Assembly: GCA_040954595.2 (NCBI GenBank)
Contig: CM082594.2
Span: 9,176,001 to 9,240,000 of the forward strand
Length of the DNA: 64,000 nt
From: Balanoglossus misakiensis
Lineage: Eukaryota > Hemichordata
Direction: 5' to 3'
In this document: in pieces, positions 26,912 through 36,593 of the stretch
Layout: each line of letters begins with the position of its first letter
How positions within the stretch are numbered: the stretch's first letter is position 1
Notes under the pieces: model-generated
What the model was told of the DNA's origin: nothing
Database searches by the model: none
Seen by the model: the letters and a program-made list of their open reading frames with translations, nothing else
Made by a program: the position numbers and the translations under genes

Positions 26912-27392
26912 CTATTTTTTTAAAGGCTTGACACCTTGTTCATATCCCAGGCCCTGAAATCAATCGCAAGGATGCCCCAAAATATAGAATACATGTACCC
27001 TCTCCATGGCCAGAAGCTGTGAACGCCTCCCACCCATGATCCCGCCTAAAACTCATAATGATAAACTTATGTACTCACAGTTTTTGGTGCTACACGTAGA
27101 TACTTCTGCTTGTAGGAGGGATATTCACCTTGCTCTTTTCTGTTGTCATGATCAGACGCCAAACTATAAAAAAAAAAACAAGTTCATGCCGCGTTTTTTT
27201 TTTTTTTTGCAATCCGACGAGCCCGCAGACGTCTCCCGCCGTCCCTGCAGGATTTCACAAGTGAACTTGCAAAGGTGGAGTTCCGTCGTCTGCAAGCTTA
27301 CCGTTTACATCGTTGTCTCCCTGTTCCGAGTCATCATTTTCACTGTGATCGCATTCTGAGTCCAAAATATATACAGTCCGTCGCATCGGCAT
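26912..27392 (-). CDS. Candidate small three-exon gene, unknown acidic protein of about 86 aa
   Basis: Not recognised; assembled from splice signals. Exon A is 27392-27259 (donor CACTT|gtgaaa). Exon B is 27163-27079 (acceptor with a T11 tract then atag; donor AAACT|gtgagt). Exon C is 26953-26912 (acceptor ttgatttcag; stop TAG at 26912). The phases join cleanly (134 + 85 + 42 = 261 nt, 86 residues). The N-terminal half is acidic and polar (SECDHSENDDSEQGDNDVNG); the C-terminal half is basic (YPSYKQKYLRVAPK, ending GYEQGVKPLKK). Introns of about 95 and 125 nt are short for this locus, and the first holds an A15 run. The frame is open upstream of the chosen ATG, so the start is uncertain. Its start lies about 350 bp head-to-head from the thioredoxin-like gene. 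Exon B is the best supported; exon A's donor is the weakest link. Confidence 0.4.
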
Positions 27393-27740
27393 ACACTTCA
27401 AGTTGCTGTTGCTACGGCTGGCAGTAGCAGACGAAAACTTCAGAAAGTAGTCATAGTAACAATTTGCATAATTGTACGTTACGTGAAATAATTTTCTATG
27501 GAAACATAAGTTAATGGCACGTGACTTGTTTAAATTAATGCATCGACGTGCGTGAGAATGCATCGAGAAAAAGTTTATTCACTAATTTCCATTCCTCTTT
27601 TTAAATTTTTCCTGAAAAAGTATCAAGCTTTATGCACGCGACGTATCCGAGACACGCCCCCTTTCGAATGTGACTGCGTTAATTGAATTGAGCATGCGTA
27701 TTTCAGCTCGTCAGGACATCAACACCAGAACACATGCAAG

Positions 27741-27752
27741 CAACATGGCGGT
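27741..27752 (+). promoter_or_regulatory. TISU/YY1-type element spanning the start codon of the thioredoxin-like gene
   Basis: CAACATGGCGGT around the ATG matches 11 of 12 positions of the TISU consensus SAASATGGCGGC. Such elements bind YY1 in DNA and direct initiation on very short 5'UTRs in RNA. This supports the ATG at 27745 as the true start and suggests a TATA-less housekeeping promoter close by. Confidence 0.55.
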
Positions 27753-30700
27753 CAAACTCGCTGCGGTGCTCCTATTTTTGACTTCTGGATCGCTGGTGCT
27801 GGCGGGCGATTTACCGGAGGTGCTGACTGGTGACGATCTAACAAATCTTGTGAAAGAAGGAAAGAGGGTAGTCGCAAATTTCGGTGAGTATTTGATGGCA
27901 TTGTCGACCTCCATCACCCATCTGCCGATGAGAACGATTCTCATCATTCCACGTATTAATGAATGATGCAAGTCTGCAACAGGTCGCATGCAAATAATGT
28001 ACCTGTACATTTAACTTTTCTCGGTTACGCATTTGCTTTTTCCGAAACCGGAAAAGTATGTGCATAATGTTGAATTCATTACAGTATATTTCACTGCATC
28101 ATTTGAAGGACGAAAAATAAGTTCGCCAGTATCACATTCACATGTATGATCATCACATCGAAGGGTGTGGTCTTTGTGTTGTTATTTACCAATGCGGGAT
28201 GTTTTTATTGCATCCCCGGGAAATAATGATGGCAGACCTGGGAATTTGTCTGCGTAGGAGAGCGTTTATTATGAGAACTCACAGTGTGTTTGATATCACC
28301 AGCAAAAGTTAAATATATAATTTAAATCTCATGAATAAAATTGCAAAGTGTTATGAAGTGGATGTGCATATGTAAATCAAACCAGACAGTGTGTTCAAAG
28401 TTTTAAAAATATTAAAAGTACAACTTTTCAGATGAAATTCTAAATTTTAGATTTTAAAGAACGACTTCTTTCTCCTTGCAGTAGGAACTTTCTATCTTTT
28501 ATTTTCACATGCCCATATGGTGCCAAGTACTTTGGACCACAGCTGTTCACTCTTGGGATATACATGTAAACACAATCGATGTCATTATCAATACTGTGCT
28601 ATTCATAGCAAAATTTTGAATATCACTCTCAAAAGTTTTCTTCCTCTTTTTTTTCTGTCCTTTTTATAAACTGGTTTGGTCTTGTTTTATTTTTTTAAAG
28701 TTATTTTATTTGGCAGAATATTGTGAAAGGCAGTCACCCATGATCAGCAGACAAAGGTCACCTTGTACCACCTGATCAAGCTGAAATGAAGAACCTTGAA
28801 TATTAGTACCCACCAGTAAAAAAAATAGTGTAATGCATGAAAACATGAATAGCTCTTCCAAGAGCACAGACACCCACAGAATAAAGATATGTAGTTTCTG
28901 TAAACATAAAAAATATATATCAGCACAAGGCATAAAGTCAGAATGCGGTTTTCGTTCTGCAGAATTGGAAAATAGGTGTGGCATTTCCATTGTTACTGGG
29001 AGTTTATTTTTGTTGAACAACCCTGGGCTTTTCATATCAATATACACGTTAACCTGTGTATGCTATAAAATCTATTTATGATGGCAACCATTTGCTGGCA
29101 TTGACTGCTATCTTTTTGGAAACTTCAAAAATTACATTTGTATAAATAGATTATTCTTGTATTTTCCTCACATCCGTATTTCTATGCAATATACCAGCAG
29201 GATACAGCTACCTCTACATCTGTTCATCTGTCTGTCTGCCTGCCTGTGTACATCAGACAATATACAACGAGTCATTATATAATGTGCTTTGGAAATTATT
29301 CAATGACTATGGAAGTTGACCATCATCAGAAAATTCACAGAGTGAGAACACTATACAGCCAATAAGTGAACAAATTAGCATATGTATGTGACAGTATTCA
29401 CACTCAGACTGCAACAAACAGATGTTAACCAGTGTAACCATAAATGATATTCCTGTCTGTCTATGGTCAATTGTTGCAACATATGGCAAGGTGCCTTTTC
29501 AGGAGACACACACCAGATAATCATCCACTTTCGGATTGTATTCACCATTTGGAATCAGTTATTCCATCGAGAGGTCAACAGGTAGAAACCAAGTTTTGGT
29601 GATATGCTCAAAGAGAATCTCAAAGCATCTGCTTCCATGCGTCGGTGAAGGCTTATACATGTACTTATCAAGTATTAATCTGTTTTACAATAAGTGGTCA
29701 GTGACATTATGGTAGGCAAGATGCACATCTGATAATGTTATCACTATCAGCCAATTTTTTTATGGCTGTAGGGAAAATTGATATCAGGCGGTGAAATCAG
29801 CCAATTAGCAGAGCCGTAGGAAAGACTCAAATCTGATAATACTGTGAGCCAATTACTGTGGCCGTAGGAAAGTTTGGTATAATGCAATACAATTGGCCAA
29901 TTAGGAGAGCCAAAGGACAGATTCAAATCTAATTCTACGGATCAGTCGTCATTGCTGTCAGGTACATTCATATCTTGGAATGACATCAGCCAATTAAAAG
30001 TACGGCAGGAAAAAAAATGATGTCATGTAATGACATCAACCAGTCAGAAGTAATGTAGGACTGACTCTAATCTGGCCCAATCAGCCAATTGGAAGTGCTG
30101 TAGGGAAAAGTGATATCAGTTGAAAATCTTATCTTTGTTTGAGCCCTAAACTGGAGTGAAAAATAGTATCAGTTTGTATGGTGTGATGTATATTTGATAA
30201 TGAATTTCATATAGTATGTATGAATTGATGAGTGCCCTGACATCACACATAAACCAGACATAAATTTCCAGCTATTTCTGTCCTCATGGACAAAATCTCG
30301 TAACTCTTGTTAAACACGCGTATACATGTATCTTTTCAGATTATTTAACAGTAAACTCTGGGCAAAGTATCAGCAGTATCTACACTCTACACAATCAACT
30401 CTACACAATCAACTTTCACGACATCTTTTGTTGTTTCTGTATATTTTCAGTCATTAACACAGATGCAGAATCAGTGAAAGCAGCGGCAGAGCTGACCAAA
30501 GTCCATGATGCATTGCTGCCAGATCCAAATGTCGTGGTCGGTTTTGTCAGAGACCCAGAAGTTCACCTCAAGTATGGCGTGGCTGCCACACCAAGTGTCA
30601 TCTACTTCCGAGACGGAGTTCCAATTCTCTATACAGGTCAGTTAGTGAAACAGGTCTTTCATTTTCTCACATTAACCTGTCAGTCCTGTCGAAACCAATC

Positions 30701-33700
30701 CCTGTCTCATCTGGAAACCTGTCTATACTGAACACCTTCAGTTTCCCAGCCCCCTCCCTTACAAAACATCCTGTCAAATTAACATGTGTACATACCAAAG
30801 ACCTTTGAAGTTGGTTTCAATATGGAGGCCATTTTTCATGTCTCTCTTTGCAGATGATATCAAGGCAGATCAGATTGTAGAATTTGTACACAGTGAAGCA
30901 AGTCGTTCAAGTGTGGAACTGAACGATGACACATTTGAACATCTAACACAGGCTTCTACTGGTGCAACCACTGGAGACTGGCTGGTTGTTTTGTGAGTAA
31001 TATATGTACCTATGTCTATAATGTTTGGCAAGTTTTTCTGCTTATTTACTTACTAATCTGGCTCTAGGGGGCGCTGTCATGGTGTCACTCGAAAAAGATG
31101 TGAAACTATGACTCCACAGGTCAAAGGTCGGAGTGGCTACAAATATGCAAATTATAATCTGAAACGTGTCATCACAGTAGAGCATCTGGATGAAATAACT
31201 TTTCAAGATGTGAAGGTTTTATTACACAATAGTAAAAAAATACGCAATTAGATTTCTGCTAAACCTCAAACATTCAGTTGCTTCCCCAGTCTTTTTACAT
31301 TCAAATTTTCAGTCACCCTTTGAGCACAATGCTATAAATCACCAGTTTGTCAGGCGTGTGCCATCTCTGTATATTTTAGTCTAGACATGCTTGTGTTGCC
31401 ATGGTAGTGTGAAGCCATCGTTACTGACTGTTAACACCATGATTGGTATTTTTTTTTTGTATTCAAGAAAATAAAATCTGTTTTACTTTATTTTGTCATT
31501 CATAAACTCCTCCTACTTTCGCAGCCAAGATCCTGAAGAGATTGAAAGTAACATGTTGATCCCAACAATAGAGGCTGCTGCTGCTGTGTAAGTATTCATG
31601 AATGAAAATATCATGGCCGGTTCACTGGTAACTAGAGAATATGCACTGAGCTGGAAATGGCAAAAAAATAAAATAATGGTGAACCAGTATACGATCACCT
31701 ACAGTAGTTATGTGTCTGCCTGCTTTCTTACATTGGACATAATGATATTTGTAACCAAACTGCTCTTCAGCAAGCTCTCATTTCAGAGTTTGACATCATC
31801 ACCTATCTTGACCTTTGTACACCCATTCCAGGTGCTCGTCAATGACCCTTTGACCCCCAGGGTGTGTATAACACCCCCATAACCAATAGACCGCACAAAT
31901 GTCTGTGTTCTGTGAGAACTAGTTTGTTTCATTTGTCTGCCAGTGTCAGCTTAAAGCATGTTTAAATATTATCATAGTATTTAATTTCAACTGCTGCATT
32001 TAGTATTTGCCCTCTGTCTTTCAAAGATATTTTTTAGTGTTTTTAACATTGCGGAATCATAGGTTTCACTCGCCTATATTGCAGACTACCATCAGAAGTC
32101 ACAAAATAAGCAGTAAATTGGGTCAATATGTTTTATTATATTAAGTCAATATTGAGAAGACAATTTGAAATGTGCACATATAAATAGTGATTTTTTAACC
32201 CTTGAATAATAATAAATCTCTTTTTAGACACATAAAATAACAAATAAAAGTCTCACATCACTACATGTATGTTTTGAGTCTCAATGTTCTGAACATGATG
32301 GATATTTCCATTTCCAGACTGAAAGGAAGAATCAATGTAGCTATTGTGGATGTTAATGCCAGTCCAGGATTGGTGGAACAGTTTTCGATCGAGGAAACAC
32401 CTGTTGTGTACATGTAAGTAGCCAATCAGAGAAGTCAGCTCTGACAATTCCCAGACCCTAAACAGGCAAGGCTGCATGTTGCTGTCTTTCTGAGTGACTT
32501 GAAAGTTCCTAAATACTAAGCATAAAAATTTATGCATGGTCTGCTAAAGTAAGCCAAGATAATATTAAAATAAATTTTAAAAAGTAGACAAATATTTACA
32601 GGCTATCGACCTTTATCTATGTCAGTGTTAGACTTTCTGTCACACATCCACACCTTATCCACCATGTTCTGTACACAAACCTGTCCTTGTAAATTGCATG
32701 TTTTTATTTGCTATTCACCATGCATGTCTGTCTTTTTTTCTTGGCTTTCTGTGTTTTTTTCCCCACTTCCAGTTTCCGTCTGGGCAACATGTATTCTTAC
32801 AATCTCCCGGGAACTGACGTGTCTTCCTTCGTGTCTTTTGCCACCGGTTGGTATAAGAACTCTAAAGCTGTTAAAGTGCCGACACCCAAATCACCATTGT
32901 AAGTTGAGTTGAGGTAAGCCTCAGGGTTGCTTTGCATTGTGGGTAAGTCACAAGGTCAGGCTTCAAGGTGTGGACCTGCTCAGGAATGAAATGATGCACA
33001 TTCTGTGGATACAATTTTGTTTGTATTGTTCATTTGAATCCTGGGTATATTCTAATTGATGATGACTTATGACATGGTTGCCACGTCTACCATAGCTTAC
33101 AAACTGAGCCTTTTATCACAGAAGCATCATTCATTCCACTGAGCGGTGTTTTCCCAACACTTGAGCCTGGCATTGGGAAAATCCCAAACTCCGCACAAAT
33201 CCAGGAATACTGCAACACGGGGAAATTGTAATTTCAGCCGTAAGGAAGGAACGGAGGAATGGGTTGGATTTGAAGATGAAGTGACGTTGGATTCCATTCT
33301 TGCGTTCATTGGGGAAGAGGAGGAATCTAAGGAGAGTGCCTCAGACATTGCTAAAGAGAAACTGAAAAAAACAAAGGAAAAACTGTAAGGCAGTTATGCT
33401 ACTTGTATTGCATTATGCAGTGGTGCCCTTCACTGAAAATCAGAATCAACAATATTCATATTTCTGTGATATTTCTACCCTACTGTGCATAGATCAATAA
33501 TCTCATCAAGAATAAAAATACATCTATAAGTAGTACTGTACTTTATGTAGGATAAAATATTTTATGGCCAGAGAAGTGTCCACAATCCCACAGTTCAGGA
33601 GCTTCAAGTATCTTCATTCAGTTCATAATGTTCTTGCTACTTTTTCAGTGATAAACTGGCAGAAAAAGTTGCTGATGGAGCCAAGAAGTTTGCCAGCGAG

Positions 33701-34071
33701 GCTAAAGTCAAACTGAGTGACAGCGCACAGAAAGCCAAAGAAAAAATCAAGGAGCAGGCGGCGAAAGCCAGCGCTACCTTGAAAGAAGGCGCTGAAAAAG
33801 CCAGAGAGAAGTTGAAGGAAGGAGCTCAAAAAGCAAGGGTAGGATTTGGGAGGATTTTCTGTTATTCATATATTTTAGTTTGTTGATAATTACAACAGGG
33901 ACTATATCGCTTCATTGATGTTATACATGGTTTTATTTGCAGGAAATTCTACAAGACAAAGAGGCCCAGAAGAAAATTGGTATCGGTAGCTCTGTTGTGA
34001 TTGGAGCAGTTGTTTTGATTGTGGTTGTAGTCTGTGTCCGACGCAGGAAAAAGAAGGAAAAGACACAGTAG
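27745..34071 (+). CDS. Cysteine-poor PDI/calsequestrin-like type I membrane protein (404 aa, nine exons)
   Basis: Exons: 27745-27883, 30451-30636, 30854-30992, 31525-31587, 32318-32413, 32773-32898, 33238-33384, 33649-33838, 33943-34071. All have GT-AG borders and consistent phases, giving 404 residues. Signal peptide 1-20 (..SGSLVLA). Two thioredoxin-like folds follow. The first has cis-Pro motif ATPSVIYF (P94). The second starts near VELNDDTFEHL and has a DVNASPGLVEQF helix and cis-Pro motif ETPVVYIF (P204). Neither has a CxxC; the only cysteine is C393, inside the membrane segment. A long Lys/Glu/Ala amphipathic region (about 280-370, repeats like KEKLKEGAQKAREKL) leads to a transmembrane helix (374-394) and a basic tail RRRKKKEKTQ. 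By analogy with redox-dead PDI relatives it is probably a secretory-pathway binding or scaffold protein rather than an oxidoreductase. The exact orthologue is not recognised. Confidence 0.85.
29699..30122 (+). repeat. Diverged ~48-bp minisatellite with CCAAT-containing units
   Basis: In intron 1 of the thioredoxin-like gene the motif (at)cagCCAATT..agnGCnGTAGG recurs with CCAAT-like starts at 29751, 29801, 29849, 29897, 29990, 30040 (CCAGTC) and 30085. Spacing is about 45-50 bp, with one double gap (29897 to 29990) filled by a degenerate unit near 29943 and a possible further degenerate unit near 29699. Units share the second motif gccgtagga(aag) about 15 bp after CCAATT, and often (ca)aatct or atatcag after that. 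At least seven recognisable units, all in one orientation. Confidence 0.75.
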
Positions 34072-34083
34072 ATAATGCAATCA

Positions 34084-34100
34084 CCCCCCCCCCCCCCCCC
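34084..34100. repeat. C17 homopolymer
   Basis: Seventeen C residues starting 12 bp after the stop codon of the thioredoxin-like gene, hence in its 3'UTR. Length variation or assembly error is likely. Confidence 0.8.
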
Positions 34101-35631
34101 ATAGTCCTTTCAGATGGGTAATTCCTATTGTCGTCTTCTCTCAGATGGGCCAAACCATTTGAAAATAGGAATGGGCAGGTTACACACAGCAGTACTCTAT
34201 AGTTAATCATACTTTTCTCAGTACTGTTAATGATTGTTGTCATAGTAACATCATAGATGTGAGCAATCATGTCCAAAAGTGTGAACAAATAACTGAAGAA
34301 TAAAACAAAAGACATTTGACAACTCAGCTGAAATACCTACATCATTAGTGATTACATTTTACAGTGGGAAAATTCCGTTTTCTATTCCAAACCTGTCTCT
34401 TTTCCCTTTTGTCTATGCAGGTGTGAGATTTTAAGAATTTATTCCAATTTAAAATTACATATTTTTTGCTTGAAGGTAATAAATTTTGAAGACATATCTA
34501 CAGCTTTCCCCGGTAATGTTATAAAGGGGCTTAGTGCTTGAAGTACAGTTTTTATTTTAACTAATATGACTCTCCCATTGAAATCAGTGTATTTATCAAG
34601 TAACGGTATACTATTGCAATTTAGCTCAGCGTGGAGAAGAGAAATTTATTCAATAAGTCCCTGAAATATACAAGTGGTCATTAGTGTTGGTAGTCTTTGT
34701 GTTTTGAGATTAATATTGGGGAGTAAATGGTAGGGTTAGAAGCAAGGGGAAATTAAGAATCATTCCAGGCAATAGAGTAGAAACCAACAATTTACATTTC
34801 TAATCAGCAGTGTATAAGAAGCAATACTTGAACAAGGTTGATATTCATGTATTATAATTCAGTTGAAAGTTAGTGGGATAAGTTTAATGAAAGGTGTAGA
34901 TATATTTTCGAGAGGAATTTAACAATTAAAAAAAAAAAACTGAAATAGGGTGGTGAGAGCGATAGTGTTTTACAAAGGATTCATGTTTCCAAGATTATAA
35001 TCATGATTTAATTTAAGGGTGTATCAGAATGTAAGATTAGTTAAAAAGGAATAAAACGTCATAATTGGCAAAACCATGATTTATCCCCAAATGTTCGTTC
35101 CATATCAATGGTGCTACTTGGGTCAACCTTGGCAAGAGGGTTTGTCATGTAGAAGGATGGGAAGTTTAGTCAGCGTTCAAAGCGACAGTGGCTGTCAGAT
35201 TTGACCAGAACAGATATATTGAAAATATATAAAAGGTACAGAATTATCATGTTTTAATTGGATTTTTTTTCTTCGAAATATGCAGATGTAACAAGCATAT
35301 ATAATATTAAAGATTAATTTATTGAGGGATAATTTTGTCTTTGTATATTGTTCACTTCTCTGTACAAAATGTCATCTTCCAGATGAATCAAGATCTCATG
35401 CCATCAGGTACATTCCAGAACCAACATCTTTATTTCATATTCTTTATATTTTATTTGGATAAAAACCTCACGCTTTCAAGCACAAACAAAACTCGCATGA
35501 CACACAGAAACAAACAAGAATAGAGATTTGCACATATATAGACGACTATGCAAACAATGACACGGTGTCTGCCTTCGCGTAGTAACGCTAGACACAGCGC
35601 GACCTCAGTTGACCCCAATTTCCAGAGAGGT

Positions 35632-35644
35632 GGGGCAAAGGTCA
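35632..35644 (+). promoter_or_regulatory. DR1-like nuclear receptor site upstream of the SDR gene
   Basis: GGGGCA-A-AGGTCA is a direct repeat of nuclear receptor half-sites with 1-bp spacing. This is the type bound by HNF4 and by RXR heterodimers such as PPAR/RXR. A reversed half-site TGACCC lies at 35611-35616. The site is about 130 bp upstream of the SDR start codon. Function is inferred from the motif only. Confidence 0.4.
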
Positions 35645-35774
35645 CGAGTGCCGCCCTTTCGTGGCATGTGGAGAAAAGACTGCAAACAAATGAATCGAAA
35701 AAATGGCTTCCTGGGTTCCCCGGAATGGTAAATAATTTTGGCGGAACGTTTTTGCCGTATTGTAAACGCGGAAA

Positions 35775-36593
35775 ATGTCGTTGGCAGGCCGAGTTTACCT
35801 CGTCACGGGGTCAACGGATGGCATCGGAAGACACACAGCGATTCGCTTGGCGCAGGCTGGCGGAACAGTCCTGATCCACGGACGCAATCGAGTGAAGGGC
35901 GAAAAGGTCGTGGAGGAAATTAAAACGGCCACTGGTAATCCGAACGTGGAACTTTTCGTGGGCGACTTGTCATCCCTTGAGCACATTCGGCAAATGTCAA
36001 GGGAAATCCACGAAAGACACAGTCGAATTGATGTGCTCATCAACAACGCCGGAGTCTGGGAAAACCAAAGATGCTTGTCTCAAGACGGATATGAGATGAC
36101 ATTTGCTGTCAACGTTTTAGCCCCCTTTCTGCTAACTTCGCTACTTCTGGACCTTATTCCAAAAGGTCGCGTCGACAGCCGGATCGTCATTGTCAGCTCA
36201 ATCACACAGGCTTACAAGCTAGATTTCACCAATCTGCAGTTCGAGAGAGAGTACAGTGGCTTCGCATCCTACGCACAGTCAAAACTGTGCGATATTTTGT
36301 TCAGTTACGAACTCTCCGATCGACTCCGCCCTTTGGGCATCACGGTCAACTGCTGTGACCCTGGGACTGTCAACACCAACATGTTGTTGAAAAGCTACGG
36401 TCCAATCGGTATACCCATTGAGCAGGCGGATAATGAATTCTACCTAGCGACCGATCCCAAGTTCCACAGCGTCTCCGGGAAATACTTTGTGCATCTCCAA
36501 GATGCACAGTCAGCCAGTTTATCATACGACATCAAAACGCGACGCAGGATGTGGCAGATAATGGAGCAGATGACAGGTGCCACTTTCCCGTGA
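35775..36593 (+). CDS. Intronless short-chain dehydrogenase/reductase (retinol dehydrogenase 12-like), 272 aa
   Basis: Classical SDR: NAD(P)-dependent oxidoreductase with a Rossmann fold, 272 residues in one uninterrupted exon. Cofactor motif TGSTDGIG (11-18); R37 in the HGRNR stretch after strand beta-2 favours NADP(H). D64 of GDLSS, NNAG at 90-93, catalytic serine at 141/142 (VIVSSIT), Y166 and K170 in YAQSK, and PG at 196-197 (NCCDPGTVNT). There is no signal peptide and no obvious membrane anchor, unlike many vertebrate RDHs, so it is probably cytosolic. The start ATG (gaaaATGT) has A at -3 and is the first in frame. The substrate cannot be told; RDH12/DHRS-like enzymes reduce retinal and other lipid aldehydes. 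Being intronless among intron-rich neighbours suggests retroposition or lateral gain. Its 3' end faces the INF2-like gene. Confidence 0.93.
   Translation: MSLAGRVYLVTGSTDGIGRHTAIRLAQAGGTVLIHGRNRVKGEKVVEEIKTATGNPNVELFVGDLSSLEHIRQMSREIHERHSRIDVLINNAGVWENQRCLSQDGYEMTFAVNVLAPFLLTSLLLDLIPKGRVDSRIVIVSSITQAYKLDFTNLQFEREYSGFASYAQSKLCDILFSYELSDRLRPLGITVNCCDPGTVNTNMLLKSYGPIGIPIEQADNEFYLATDPKFHSVSGKYFVHLQDAQSASLSYDIKTRRRMWQIMEQMTGATFP

Larger units (their letters stand above)
34072..35774. other. 3'UTR of the thioredoxin-like gene and spacer before the dehydrogenase
   Basis: Begins with a C17 run (34084-34100). An AATAAA at 34299-34304 is a plausible poly(A) signal, with a further one near 34476. The rest is AT-rich spacer with no convincing coding frame until the CpG-richer promoter area at about 35560-35774. 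Confidence 0.55.

Noticed and set aside
27163-27258. GC-rich segment next to an A15 run, considered as a SINE tail
   Set aside because: No target-site duplication or Pol III boxes were found, and the run also fits an intron pyrimidine/purine tract of the candidate small gene.
33902-34315. 137-codon minus-strand frame
   Set aside because: It runs antisense through the last exon and 3'UTR of the thioredoxin-like gene and includes a poly-Gly encoded by the C17 tract.
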